From NCBI GenBank assembly GCA_963082875.1, contig OY720102.1:11940990-12004989 (forward strand): DNA of 64,000 bases, read 5' to 3'. The notes beneath the pieces are model-generated. The model made no database searches. It was not told where the DNA came from and saw only the letters and a list, made by a program, of their open reading frames with translations. A program made the position numbers and the translations under genes. The first letter of the stretch is position 1. Each line of letters starts with the position of its first letter. The DNA comes from Corella eumyota (Eukaryota > Chordata > Ascidiacea > Phlebobranchia > Corellidae). Below, piece after piece: positions 31,712-43,546 of this stretch.

Positions 31712-34700
31712 ATGGCCTTGCCGAAACCTGCTGGGGATGCCAACGACAGAATTACCGTCTGGTATAGTGGCGTTGGGGCGACCAGGTTTGCTTGTCCAGT
31801 GTCGAGTTGTGCTGCACCACAGACTACGTTGCAGTCCTTAAAAAGACATCTTACCAGCTGTCATGGCTGGAAGGGCTGTAACGTACCTGTGCATGCCGTT
31901 TGCAATAAATGCAAATTGACATTCACAGGGCCCACTCTTAGATCGGTGCAGCGTCACTACTCGTCGTGCGCCGCTCCACTGGCTTGCTCTCCTCAAGTCC
32001 CTATTAAACCCTTCTCATGTCCAACGTGTGCGTCCAGGTGGTTAACTGTGAAATCAGCACGTAGACATTACCATCAAGCCCATCCTGGTGCGCCATCTCT
32101 TCCTTATTCGGCTTTTGCTCCTGGCAGTGCAGGGAAATCTATGCTCCGCCAGAAGCAGGCCGTCGCGGGGGGAGAAGCCATAGCCGCTGTTCGATTAACC
32201 TACGGCGGCATTAATACCAGCTATGCATGCCACTACAGCGACTGTGTAAAACACCAGAATGGGTTCGGAAGAGTGCGAGCACTTGTCCAACATCTTAAGA
32301 CTGTCCATAATTACAAAAATGTCAAACTTGACGTAACATGCAACAGATGTCACTGCATGGTGGACCAGGGCACGAGTTCAATATTGAAAGCAGCACAGCA
32401 TTGGAGAAGTTGTGGTAGGAATGAGGACTCTCCGGCTCCTACTCGACCTCAAGGAGCCGAGGGCAGAGGGAGAATTTCAAAAATAACAAAAATTAACAAA
32501 TTTTTCTCTCCTCTGTCGTCCGCACCACTTCAGCCATCTTCTTCAATGCTGTCGCCAATTGAACCCCATATCATTCTATCTCCGATCCCCATGCAGTGCT
32601 CGTTGACACCATCGTTTATGGACAGTCTTAGCCCGAATCACATGAGTTTATCCCCACCAAAATTACAGCCATTGGTTTTGCCCCCGCCATCTTCACCGGG
32701 TAAGTATCTAACACCGCCACCAAAACTAACTTATGCCCAGGTAGTGAAGTTACCGTTACTATCAAAGTCACTTCCAAATATGACTTTTTATAATACAAAT
32801 TTTCCCGAAGATATGTATATGAACATCTCAAGCATATCTTCCCTAAATAATTCGGTCACATGTCAAAATTCAGTTGTAACGGTAACTTCCCTACAGGAAG
32901 CACCACTTATACCAAAACCTCTTGAAAACAACGCCCAAACCCAGATTACTCACCAGCCCATTCCATTGGCATTGCCTCCTGTTGTCCAAAGTGTCTTTGG
33001 CTCCGCTGCGGAATGCTTGGCCGAGTGTGGCCCCGCGCTGAGTGACATCATTCTCAGTTGCGAGTCTTCATTCGACTTTGTTCGGTTCTGCACTGAGCTT
33101 GAGGCATGGACTCAGGCCGTCTCTGGTTCTGTAAGTCGGCGTAAACCCGCCCCCCATTACAATCGTGGCGCCAAAATCCGCTCGGTCTGTAACAGGGTGT
33201 CGGGGCGTAGACCAAAACGAAAGAATGGTCTACGCGAGGCCTTCTGGAGGGACCAGAGGGGGACCGTCAGAAAATTAACGGAGGGCAAGGGCGCTGACTT
33301 AAGATGCCGTATTGATTTAGCTATTCTGGAGGAGCGCTTCAGCTCCGATCTTAAGTCGGCGCCCGGTGAATGTAATCGACTCCCCCCCTGGATGGACGCT
33401 CAGCTGCTTAACTTGAGAGAGTCTTCGGATGCCCAGGGCTCTGACGGTGGGGCTAGTATTTCGGCGTTGGAGGTAGAGTCGGTCCTCCAAACTCTTAACA
33501 CCGCTTCTGCTCCTGGGTCGGACCGCCTTTCTTATGGGTTCTGGAAGAGGCTAGATCCCAAGGGCAAGCTCTTGGCTAGACTTTTCGAGACCTGTAGAAT
33601 CGCGCGCTCGGTTCCGGAGCAGTGGCGGTCCTCGAGTGTTACCCTTATTGTTAAAAATGCTGAGGGTGACCTTAAGGACGTTTCGAACTGGAGACCGATT
33701 TCTATCTGCAGAACCATTTATAAGATTTACGCCGCAGTGCTAGCTCGCCGTCTACAGCGCTGGGCTGCAAATTGTGGTGCGCTCTCGTCCGAGCAGAAGG
33801 GTTTTCGTCCAATGGAGGGGACGTTTGAACACGTATTCATGCTTGATGCGGCGCAGGCTGATTCTAAGGCTTCCAACCAGAGTTTATATACCATCTGGTT
33901 GGACCTTAAGAACGCCTTTGGCAGTATTCATCATGACTGTATTCCTGCGGTCCTTAACAGATTTGGAGCGCCTCGGTACCTGGTCGAGGTCATAACGGAC
34001 ATCTACTCCCGTAATGTCTGTCGCATCCGAGGATCCTCGGGCGTTACGGGTGAGATTCCAGTTGGGAGGGGAGTCCGCCAGGGCTGCCCTTTGTCCGGTC
34101 TGATATTCGACCTGGTGGCTGAGGTACTTATTCGTGGGGTCAAGTCTGTTGGCTCTGCGGGGTACAGGTTTTCGTCAGCTCCAGAAGTTAGGCCACAGAT
34201 TTTGGCTTATGCTGACGATGCTTGCCTGATTTCGTCTAACCGCGATCAGGCTCAAAGTCAGCTTCAAGTCTGTGAAGAGTTTGCTCAATGGGCTGCTCTG
34301 AAGTTTAACCCCCGCAAGTGCCGAGCGATGACCTGGAAGCTTGTGGGCCGCCGGCGGGTGAGAGACCCGGATCCCTTTCTCTTATCGGGAGAGGAGATTC
34401 GGGTTCTCGAGCCATGCGAGGTTTACAAGTATTTGGGAATTCGCTCGGGTTACGGGGCGGGGTCGCGGGCTTCAGAGTGTGTCCTGGAGGATACTCTTAG
34501 CCGGGTGGAGAAGCTTTTTAGATCAAAGCTAACTCCCCACCAAAAACTTCTGGCGCTCAAGAGGTTTGTGCTTCCTCGAGTCGGGTTCACCCTAAGAATG
34601 CGCCAGTTTCCAAAAGCAAAATTGCATCGATTCGACCAGCAAGTCCGGCATTGCGTCAGGATTGCCTTTGGGTTGCCAAAGCGGGCGGCATCAGCATTTT

Positions 34701-35870
34701 TTTATACACCAATGGGATGCGGGGGTTTGGGTATAACATCAATCGCAACTGATGGCGACATCATGGCCACCACGCAGGCCTTTAAAATGCTGACCTCGCC
34801 CGATCCTGACGTGGCTGCCGTTGCACTTGCGCAGGTGAAATTGCTTTCTGGTAATCTGGCGCGATCTGCGGATGTGAACCTAGAGCAGTGTGCCTCTTTC
34901 CTGAGTGGGGGGCCTGTTTGCGGTAGATCTGACAAATCTGGTGCGGGCATGGGTCGCGGCTTGTTTGCATATGTTCGCAAGGCGTCGCCCAGGCTTCGCA
35001 CTAGATTTCTTGTCTCCGCTGACGGCCAGCTTTGCGTTGAGGTGAACGGGTCAAAATTAACAAACAAAAATAGAAAAATACTTACTCGTTCCCTTCACCA
35101 AGCCCAGAACACCCTCTGGAAAGAGCAGTGGGCGGCCCTTCCTGATGCTGGAAAGACCGTAACCGCCCACTCAGCATACTCCCACTCGAACCACTGGGTC
35201 AAAAATCCGGCATTACTTCCGACTCATGTATACTCATTCGGCATCAAGGCTCGCCAAAACCTTCTTCCAGTTAAAAAAGTGCGAGCTCGGTTTCACAAAC
35301 CACCTGAGGGAATCAAATGCTGCCGCTGCGGACGTGAGGAGGAGACCCTCCCTCATGTCCTTAACAACTGCAAACCAGTCATGCCCGCTATCCGAGAAAG
35401 GCATGACTCCATCATGAGGGAGGTACTACGCCACATACCAGCTGGGAGGTTTTCCCAAGATTTCGGTGGACGCTGTCTGTGAGGAGCACGCGGCGGTCTC
35501 TGGCAGCAATCTCCGGCCCGACCTGATATTAAGGGGGAGGGGCGGAATTGTTGTCGTTGACTTTGCCTGCCCTTTTGACAACGGACCCGATGCCCTTGCC
35601 GCAGCTAACGACCGGAAGCACGTCAAATATTCAAACCTTGTGCGCAACATCTCCATGGCTACCGGGCAGCCAGTCAAATTTCACTCCTTTATAATTGGGT
35701 CGCTCGGTAGTTACGCTCAGGGCAACAACTTGACCCTGAGCTCCATGGGGATTTCCGGTCGGGAGCAAGCCGAAGTTGCGAAAAATGTATGCACTTTGGC
35801 TATCAAGGGTAGCCAACAAGTCTGGCAATCTTGGTGTCGGGGCATCTCCGAGGCAATAAACAGAAATTAA
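31712..35870 (+). pseudogene. Utopia ORF: zinc fingers / reverse transcriptase / restriction-like endonuclease, one frameshift
   Basis: ATG at 31712 (MALPKPAG); the frame would give 1385 aa without a one-base insertion in the C run at about 35449-35451. The first frame ends at 35482. The endonuclease frame then continues to 35870. Five zinc fingers for target DNA binding lie at about residues 26-52, 63-90, 101-125, 170-200 and 208-235. A Ser/Pro-rich linker spans about 240-430. Reverse transcriptase: APGSDRLSYGFW (about 597), NWRPISI (about 659), IWLDLKNAFGS (about 727), GVRQGCPLSG (about 787), AYADD (about 832). CCHC knuckle C-x2-C-x8-H-x4-C at about 1203-1220. Endonuclease: RPDLI...VVVD, then DRKHVKYSNL. 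Copy 2 reads through the frameshift point. Confidence 0.88.
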
Positions 35871-36154
35871 TCGATCCTGTTTTACGTGGCCTTGCCCTTT
35901 GAACAATTTAAACAATCAATGTTTTTTTCCTTTTGCTCACCTTAACAAGGACAAGGCTACAACGCCTCGAAGAACTCAATGCGAGCAGCACCTTGCCGCA
36001 CTTAACTTGTTAAACACTATGCAGATTTTTCTTTTAGTTTTTTGTTTTGTAATTTTACAACTGATCGCACTTAAATCGCACTTTTTGTAATGTTTATTTC
36101 TTTTATTATATACTCGCAAAAATCCCTCAATTAAAAACCTAAATAATTTTATCA

Positions 36155-36210
36155 CCCCCAGTAGGGGAGGCCCTTTTACGAAAATAATTATTTTTCTCAG
36201 AAAAATTATT
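36155..36210 (+). other. Hairpins in the Utopia 3' UTR
   Basis: CCCC-AGTA-GGGG at 36155-36167 and a longer stem ATTTTTCT/AGAAAAAT (about 36190-36207) extended by AATAAT/ATTATT. LINEs of this class have a structured 3' UTR that the reverse transcriptase recognises, so this is the likely recognition region; the role is inferred from the family. Confidence 0.45.
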
Positions 36211-36250
36211 GTTGGCAAACTTCTTTTATTGCAAATAAAACAAAGGTTCA

Positions 36251-36405
36251 GTAGTCTGTACTTCTCAGTTGTAATACCTGGGACGCTAGGCATCGCATAG
36301 CTCTTTGTATTATGCGGTTTTTTGAATACAGAACGCGGAACTGAAGCTTGCTTCGACCCGTTCACGGGTTGTCCTGGTATTGCACTACCTCCAGGCTCGG
36401 CCCAC
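36251..36405 (+). pseudogene. U2: U2 snRNA 3' fragment (from nt 34) after Utopia copy 1
   Basis: Starts GTAGTCTGTACTTCTCAG where the empty gene has GTAGTATCTGTTCTTCTCAG. Shares GCGGTTTTTTG in the Sm region and the shortened CTATACATAG of the 3' flank with the contiguous gene at 56927, confirming that the two loci are duplicates. Confidence 0.9.
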
Positions 36406-37939
36406 GATCCTGCTGCGGCAGGATTATCTATTTTTACATCACTCTATACATAGCTTTTGTCACATTCTCGTTGTTTTCTTAGTTAACTTTTATTACAAAT
36501 TGGTTGAGTAAGCTTATTTAGCGCTTTCATATCGTCTTAGGCAAAAATAAAACTAAGATTGCATGCACCCTAAGGCGACCGGCATAACTTACCCAGGCAG
36601 CAACATGTCCACATTTTTGCACCTATTTAGTCTGCGACTTGATTAAAAAAAACTCCGTTTCAAGAACGGGTAACTTACCTTATTCAAATAGAATGCCCGA
36701 ACATGCCGGGCGACAAAACCAGTCTGAACGCCCGAGCAAAGGCGCTTGTCGCGTAAAGAATTTAAAGCGAAATGCAGGAGAAAACGACGCACGTTTTTAC
36801 GACCACCTAACAGCACGGGCCATGCGCTTACAACGATCGCACATTTCGCGATATTTTATGTACGTGCACTTGTACCAATTCTTATGCGACTAGTTTTGAT
36901 TAAAAAAAACTCCGTTTCAAGAACGGGTAACTTACCTTATTCAAATAGAATGCCCGAACATGCCGGTCGACAAAACCAGTCTAAACGACCGAGCAAGGCG
37001 CTTGTCGCGTAAAGAATTTAAAGCGAAATGCAGGAGAAAACGACGCACGTTTTTACGACCACCTAACAGCACGGGCCATGCGCTTACAACGATCGCACAT
37101 TTCGCGATATTTTATGTACACGCACTTGTACCATTTTCTTATGCGACTAGTTTTGATTAAAAAAAACTCCGTTTTAAGAACGGGTAACTTACCTTATTCA
37201 AATAGAATGCCCGAACATGCCGGTCGACAAAACCAGTCTAAACGACCGAGCAAGGCGCTTGTCGCGTAAAGAATTTAAAGCGAAATGCAGGAGAAAACGA
37301 CGCACGTTTTTACGACCACCTAACAGCACGGGCCATGCGCTTACAACGATCGCACATTTCGCGATATTTTATGTACAGGCACTTAATCCAATTTCTTATG
37401 CGACTAGTTTTGATTAAAAAAAACTCTGTTTCAAGAACGGGTAACTTACCTTATTCAAATAGAATGCCCGAACATGCCGGTCGACAAAACCAGTCTAAAC
37501 GACCGAGCAAGGCGCTTGTCGCGTAAAGAATTTAAAGCGAAATGCAGAAGAAAACGACGCACGTTTTTACGACCACCTAACAGCACGGGCCATGCGCTTA
37601 CAACGATCGCACATTTCGCGATATTTTATGTACGTACACTTGTACCAATTCTTATGCGACTAGTTTTGATTAAAAAAAACTCCGTTTCAAGAACGGGTAA
37701 CTTACCTTATTCAAATAGAATGCCCGAACATGCCGGTCGACAAAACCAGTCTAAACGACCGAGCAAGGCGCTTGTCGCGTAAAGAATTTAAAGCGAAATG
37801 CAGGAGAAAACGACGCACGTTTTTCGACCCCCTAACAGCACAGGCCATGCGCTTACAACGATCGCACATTTCGCGATATTTTATGTACACGCACTTGTAC
37901 CTATTTCTTATGCGACTAGTTTTGATTAAAAAAAACTCC
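36406..37939. repeat. U2 spacer, left part: five sub-repeats before LINE copy 3
   Basis: Same unit order as 13056-14593 (offset 23346), but its 3' flank is 4 bp shorter (CTATACATAG). Together with 43693-44942 it makes nine units. Confidence 0.88.
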
Positions 37940-38899
37940 TTATTTTATTTTATTTGCATTAATTAAAAATAACACAAACGAAAATTATTGCGAGTACACA
38001 AAAAAAAAATAACGATTCTGTTTAAAAAGGTAAGTTTTCATTAATTTTGTATATTAGTGGTGGTAATTAAAGTTTGGATTGATATAAATACATTTATTAA
38101 AACTACAATTAAATTACGAAAAAAATTAGTTTAGAAAAGAAAAAAAAACATTTATTTATTTTTAAGGATTTTTGAAAATTAATTTGTTTCTGTTGTCATT
38201 AAAGCTAGTTTGAAGAGCTGTTTAAGGAAAACTATGTGTATACAAAAATATACAACAATATTACGGTTTAAAACATACAATTACATTTACTAAAAAAAAA
38301 GACAAGTTACAACGATAAATTAGTAAATATTTACAATTTTAAATGGTTAATATGTACATCTAAATTATAAAGCAATTGAAAAGTATATATTCTTTAAGGA
38401 AGTTATGTTTATATAGAAGATATACAGTACAAAATTATAGTTTATAAATATACAAAAAATTATTTATTTGAGGATAATTTAATTATTTTGCCGCTAGTAG
38501 TGTACGAAACTTTATGTTGCCATGGCAAAAAGCACATGTTTAAAAAAAATTGTTTTTGGTTAAAAATTTGGTCAATTTTGAGTTTAAGAATTGGTTTTCA
38601 TGTACTAAATATATTACTTAATGTTTATTAGTTGTACTGTTATAATTATTGGTGTATTTTAGCAGTTTTAATAGATTGATTTGATAAATTTTAAATAATA
38701 ATGTTATTTTAAATTTATTTAGTTGAAATTGGATTTTTTAAATTGTTTTACTTGGGGTTATAGAAAGGTATTATTGCTTATTAACAGTGATGACATGTTT
38801 TGGATTATATTTGGGTAGTTATTATGTATAAATTAAAAATTAATCTGTTTTAAGTGTTAAAATTTATTTTTGCAATTATTTTTAGGTCAGAGTAATTTA

Positions 38900-41800
38900 T
38901 TAGGTAACTGCTGAGTTATGTTCAAATGATGTTATGCATTCCGTGATGATGTGGGAATATAAGCTTTGATTTTTGCTGTTTTCAAGGGTGAGTTGGGAGT
39001 ATAAAGTTTTTTTAAAAGAGGATAGAATAGTTGGTATAGAAAAGTTTAATTTTTCATGGCAAATTTGGTTTCTTTGTTTCCAGATTTTTTGATGTAAAAT
39101 TGAAATAAGAAGAATATAGTGATCAAGATATAAGGGTGAGATTGAAGATGGTGGAACTAAATTTAAATGGTCGGAATTATCAAAAATATTGTGATCTTGG
39201 CCAGATAGAAAGGTAAATATGTTATTAGTTAAAGTAAGTAAAGGTTGGATTTGTTTACAAGCATGAAAAGTGTGAAAAGAAGTTTCGTACGCGGCTTTGT
39301 TGCAAAACAGGCAATGTGAGTTGTTGTCTAAATTAAAATGCATGTATGTAGATTTGAGTGGTAATATGTTATGTATAAGCTTAAAGTTAAATGTTTTGGT
39401 GCTGTTTGTTAAAATTTTACTGTGTATATTTGACCATGGAATTGTAGATTTGGTTGTGGGTGTTATAATTGTTTTATATAGTTTGTTTATGTTTCCTGAT
39501 AGCAGTTGTTTTGAAGTTATGTTGTATTTGTTTATAATTGTGATGTAATGTAAATAGTTTTTGTTTGTGTTGTCAATATGTGGTATTGTGTTAAGTGGTA
39601 AGATGTTGTGTAGTTTGGAAAGTGTGTGTCCTATGTGATATTCTATGAGAGTGTCCTGTATGGTTGGTGGGCTTGCATTTAATCTGTATTTGGTGTGTGA
39701 AAAAAGTGGTCTTATGTAAAAAAGGTCTGCGTATGTTTGTATGTCTGGAAATGAATAGCCTCCGAATGCCTGTGGTAGTGTCAGTGTTTTATATGTGATA
39801 TTTGTGTGTGTTTTTCCTAGTGCATATGTAAGAAATGTGTTGTTTATTTTTGATATGATATGTTGTGGTATAGGGTATGTGCTGGCCATTGCTCGAATGT
39901 GGGGCAGTAGTTTTGTTTTTGTTAATATTGTTTTATGTTCAAGTGTAGTATAATGTTGTTTTAAATTCTCGTGTTCTGTTGTAATTTTGTTATATGTTGT
40001 GTTCCATGATTTGTGAATTTGTGTAGGTATGCCTATTGGTATGTTAAGTGGTGAAATGTGTGTGTAATTAGGGTTTATGTTTTGTGGTATATTCTGTGTT
40101 TTAATATTGCGGTTAGTAATTAATGTATTTGTTTTGTTGTGATTGAGTGTAAGTCCAGATGCATGTTCGAATAATTGTAGTGTTTTAAAAGCTGAGTGTA
40201 TTGATTGAGGTGTGGACAGTGTGAGGGTTATGTCATCTGCATATGAAATTGTTTTGATAATATTTTGTCCTGTTATGTGTATTCCTTTAATTGTGTTATC
40301 TGCGTCTATTTGTTGTATAAGTGGTTCAATTGAAAGTGTGAATAGGTGTAAGCTTAGTGAGTCTCCTTGTCGAATTCCTTTTTTGATGTGTACTGGTGGA
40401 GTGATATGTTTGTTAATGAGAATGTGTGATGTGGCGTCTGTATTGAGTGATTTAATAATGTTAATGAATGTGATTGGAAAGTTAAATTTGGCAAGTGTGT
40501 CTAGTAGGTATGTGTGGCTTATTGAATCAAATGCTTTTTTAAAATCTAGTGATATGATATGGTATTGTTTATGTCGTGTTGTGGATAAATTGTATATGTC
40601 CCTCAGCAACAAGCTTGCGCCTGCTGCTGATTTGTTTTGTTGTGCAAATTGTGTGTGTGATAGTAAGGTGTTAGTGATATTTTTCAGTCTGTTGGCCAAA
40701 ATGCGAGTGAAAATTTTGATGTCAGTGTTTAGTAATGATATTGGTCTATAGTTTTCTAAAAGTGATTTTGATTTGTGTTTGTGTATTAATGTTATAGTGC
40801 CTGTTTTAAATTGTTGCGGTATGGTGCCTGTTGTTAAAAAATTGTTATATAGTTTGAGTAATGTATTTTGAAGTGTGTCTGAGTGTGTTTTGTAGAGTTC
40901 AAATGATAGTCCGTCAGGCCCAGGTGTCTTTTGTGGTGAAAGTGATTTTATTGTGTTTAATAGTTCTGTTTTTGTAATGGGTGTTGTTAATGAGATTTGT
41001 TGTTTTGTGGTTAGTTGTGGTAATGTATTTGAGTGAAAAATGTGATTTGTGTCAGTGTATGTGTTGTTGTATAAGTTAGTGTAATATTGTTGTGTTATAT
41101 TGATCAATTGTTTTGTTGTAGAATATGGTAAGAAGTATTTGTTATAAAGTTCTGGTATTTGTGTTTGAGTAATGTGGGTTTTAATTTGTTTGTAAATGTA
41201 TTTATCAGGTGCATGTTTGTATTGGTTATTTAAAATGGTATTGAATATTTTTTGTTTTGTATGTTGTTTAATCTTTTTAGCCAAATTATTTTTTGATGTT
41301 TGATATGTTTTGTAATGTTGTGGTGTTGGGTTATGTTGTAAGTTTTCTTTTGCTGTGTTCATGTTATTGGTAAGTGTTTGTATGTTGTCAGTCTGTCTGT
41401 TTTTGATCAAAATTGAATGTTTTATGTTTAGGTGTTTGATATGTCTTTTAATATTATTCCAGTTTGTGTTTATGTTTTGTGTTGTGTTGTTCCAATGTGG
41501 TAATTTATGTGCTAGTGTGTGTGAAAAGTCTGCATCGTGATAAGTGTTTGTGTTGTTTTTCCAAAATCCTTTTCCTTTTTTAATGATGTGTGTGTTTGTG
41601 AGTGTAAATGTAAGTGTGACAATGTCATGGTCTGAAAGTGGAAATGGCTGTATTTTATGTTCGAGTGGTGTTATTTCTGGTGTAATGTATATTCTATCTA
41701 GTCTGGACTGCATGTTGTGTCCGGTGTATGTATATTGTTGTTTGTGAGGATGTAGTTTTCTAAATGAGTCATAAAGTCCGAAAAGTTGTTGAAATGTTTG

Positions 41801-42319
41801 TATTGATTTATTTTGTGTGTTATGTGTTAATGGAGGTGTTCTGTCAGTTTGTGTGTTTTCGATGTTATTATAGTCACCCGCCATTATGGTTGGGTAAGGT
41901 GATGAGGTGAGGTGTAGTATTGAGTTGAAAAATTTTATGTTATCAGTTGAATTTTGGTGTGATGAAACTGGTGCGTATATGTTTATTATATGAATTGTAT
42001 GTGTATGTGTGTTAATATCTAATGAAATTGTCCGTCCGTCTGTTGTGTAGTGTATGTTTGATGGTGTGATAGTTTTAGTGTTAAAAAGTATTGCAACTCC
42101 ACCGCGTGCGTTTGAAAAGCAACTGGAAGAGTTGAAGAAAGATGGGCCATTTTTCCATTCGGATGCCCATATCGATTCTAATTGGGGTAGGGAATGGGTT
42201 TCTTGAAGCAGTATAATTGTACTTAAGGAGTTTGCTAAGTTATTAAATAAAGTTTGTCGTTTTATCATATTGCCAAGTCCGTTGCAATTGAGAGTTGTTA
42301 TAGTTAAATATGACACCAT
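38900..42319 (-). CDS. LINE copy 3 ORF2: AP endonuclease / reverse transcriptase (1139 aa)
   Basis: Protein appears identical to that at 15554-18973, with all catalytic motifs kept (SDHDIV, YADD, C-terminal CCHC). The identity points to very recent duplication or gene conversion. Confidence 0.92.
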   Translation of the reverse strand: MVSYLTITTLNCNGLGNMIKRQTLFNNLANSLSTIILLQETHSLPQLESIWASEWKNGPSFFNSSSCFSNARGGVAILFNTKTITPSNIHYTTDGRTISLDINTHTHTIHIINIYAPVSSHQNSTDNIKFFNSILHLTSSPYPTIMAGDYNNIENTQTDRTPPLTHNTQNKSIQTFQQLFGLYDSFRKLHPHKQQYTYTGHNMQSRLDRIYITPEITPLEHKIQPFPLSDHDIVTLTFTLTNTHIIKKGKGFWKNNTNTYHDADFSHTLAHKLPHWNNTTQNINTNWNNIKRHIKHLNIKHSILIKNRQTDNIQTLTNNMNTAKENLQHNPTPQHYKTYQTSKNNLAKKIKQHTKQKIFNTILNNQYKHAPDKYIYKQIKTHITQTQIPELYNKYFLPYSTTKQLINITQQYYTNLYNNTYTDTNHIFHSNTLPQLTTKQQISLTTPITKTELLNTIKSLSPQKTPGPDGLSFELYKTHSDTLQNTLLKLYNNFLTTGTIPQQFKTGTITLIHKHKSKSLLENYRPISLLNTDIKIFTRILANRLKNITNTLLSHTQFAQQNKSAAGASLLLRDIYNLSTTRHKQYHIISLDFKKAFDSISHTYLLDTLAKFNFPITFINIIKSLNTDATSHILINKHITPPVHIKKGIRQGDSLSLHLFTLSIEPLIQQIDADNTIKGIHITGQNIIKTISYADDITLTLSTPQSIHSAFKTLQLFEHASGLTLNHNKTNTLITNRNIKTQNIPQNINPNYTHISPLNIPIGIPTQIHKSWNTTYNKITTEHENLKQHYTTLEHKTILTKTKLLPHIRAMASTYPIPQHIISKINNTFLTYALGKTHTNITYKTLTLPQAFGGYSFPDIQTYADLFYIRPLFSHTKYRLNASPPTIQDTLIEYHIGHTLSKLHNILPLNTIPHIDNTNKNYLHYITIINKYNITSKQLLSGNINKLYKTIITPTTKSTIPWSNIHSKILTNSTKTFNFKLIHNILPLKSTYMHFNLDNNSHCLFCNKAAYETSFHTFHACKQIQPLLTLTNNIFTFLSGQDHNIFDNSDHLNLVPPSSISPLYLDHYILLISILHQKIWKQRNQICHEKLNFSIPTILSSFKKTLYSQLTLENSKNQSLYSHIITECITSFEHNSAVT

Positions 42320-42394
42320 TATTAAACAAATATTTTACAGGAAAAATTAGAAAAAGTAAATAAATTTGATTGTTAATTAGTTTTGATAGTTTGT

Positions 42395-43546
42395 TTAAAG
42401 GTTTGTATTATTTGTTTCTGAAAGATTGTATATTATTTTACCTGCGGACGGGTAAGTATAGTTTATATCTTCTGAATTTTCCATCGATGTTTCCAATGGA
42501 TATACTTCTTCTTCATCGGAGGTGTTTATGACATATGGGATTGATTTGTGGGTGATGTGGGCTGGTGTCTGTTGTCTACTGCTGGGTTTATTTTGGATTG
42601 AAGTGTTTCTTTGTGGCGTGTATGTTTCATTTTGATTTTTTATTATTGGCCGTGGCGGGGAAAATATGCTAGGTTTCTTCTCTTGATGGTCCTTCGGGGT
42701 TTCGGTTTCATTATCTTTGTTTGTTTGTGGCGAATTTTGTTGCTGTTCTTTTGGTATGTTTTTTTCTGTTTTTTCTTGTTGTTTATCCGGTTCGTTTATG
42801 TTTTTTGCTTGTTGTCCGGGATGGTAAACAGGAAAATAATAGTTTCCGTATATTAATTGTTTGGGTACTGTTACTTGACGAATGTTTTCTTCCTTTACAA
42901 AGTAATATCGTTTTCCGTTTTTTACTCCAAATTTGTCTTTAATATGAATTGATCTTGTAACTTCAAGCTGAAGTTGTTTTATTTTTTCAATGATAATATT
43001 GTCAGGAAATTTGGAGGGTACGTTTGAAAAAATAATTGGGATGTCTTCTTCCACCCATTTTCTTACATAGATTAAGTCAGACCATTTTTGTTTAAAATAT
43101 TCATTTTTCAATATGTTTACCAAATCTTTTGTTTTTTCAGTGTTAGTCATTGTAATTACACAGAGCCCAGAAAATTTACAAAAAATACTTTCATAGTCAG
43201 TTGTTTTGAATTTAATGTCCTTAAGAAGGCGATTAAACACTTCTTCTCGGCTTCGCCTTGGTTCGAACCTTAGCATTATGTTGCAGTCGTGTATATTCAG
43301 ATTAACCGATGGTGTGGTTTTGCCTCCACCAGCCACATTTGCAAAAGATTTTTTTCCAGTGACATGGCTGGGAAGATCTTTTGATGTTTTATTGTCCTGC
43401 TGCCATGTCTGTCTGTCTGGTGGAATCGAGGTATTCTTTTTTAATTGGTCTTCTTGGTTTGGTCTTTTGGGTGAATTTGTATTCTTTGTTGTTGGTGAAA
43501 TTTTTCGTTTGTTGTTGTTGTTCAAACTCAAATTTTGGTTTTCCAT
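42395..43546 (-). CDS. LINE copy 3 ORF1: RNA-binding protein (383 aa)
   Basis: Same protein as 19049-20200, with ATG at 43546. As there, it is followed by a 75-nt gap and then ORF2 in the same frame. Confidence 0.8.
   Translation of the reverse strand: MENQNLSLNNNNKRKISPTTKNTNSPKRPNQEDQLKKNTSIPPDRQTWQQDNKTSKDLPSHVTGKKSFANVAGGGKTTPSVNLNIHDCNIMLRFEPRRSREEVFNRLLKDIKFKTTDYESIFCKFSGLCVITMTNTEKTKDLVNILKNEYFKQKWSDLIYVRKWVEEDIPIIFSNVPSKFPDNIIIEKIKQLQLEVTRSIHIKDKFGVKNGKRYYFVKEENIRQVTVPKQLIYGNYYFPVYHPGQQAKNINEPDKQQEKTEKNIPKEQQQNSPQTNKDNETETPKDHQEKKPSIFSPPRPIIKNQNETYTPQRNTSIQNKPSSRQQTPAHITHKSIPYVINTSDEEEVYPLETSMENSEDINYTYPSAGKIIYNLSETNNTNL

Larger units (their letters stand above)
30481..36250 (+). mobile_element. 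Utopia-type LINE in U2, copy 1, full length
   Basis: 5.77-kb non-LTR retrotransposon with a single ORF, a 5' UTR of 1.23 kb (30481-31711) and a 3' UTR of about 380 bp (35871-36250) without a poly(A) tail. It encodes five N-terminal zinc fingers, reverse transcriptase, a CCHC knuckle and a C-terminal restriction-like endonuclease. That plan together with insertion in U2 identifies the Utopia lineage. The right junction is at U2 nt 34 (GTAGT), followed by small changes (AT lost, CTGTACTTC). The coding part is GC-rich against AT-rich UTRs. One frameshift interrupts the ORF just before the endonuclease. Confidence 0.88.

Noticed and set aside
36251-36405. Target-site duplication at the Utopia copy 1 insertion
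   Set aside because: No U2 segment is present on both sides of copy 1: nt 1-20 are left and nt 34 onward right, so there is a small deletion, not a duplication.
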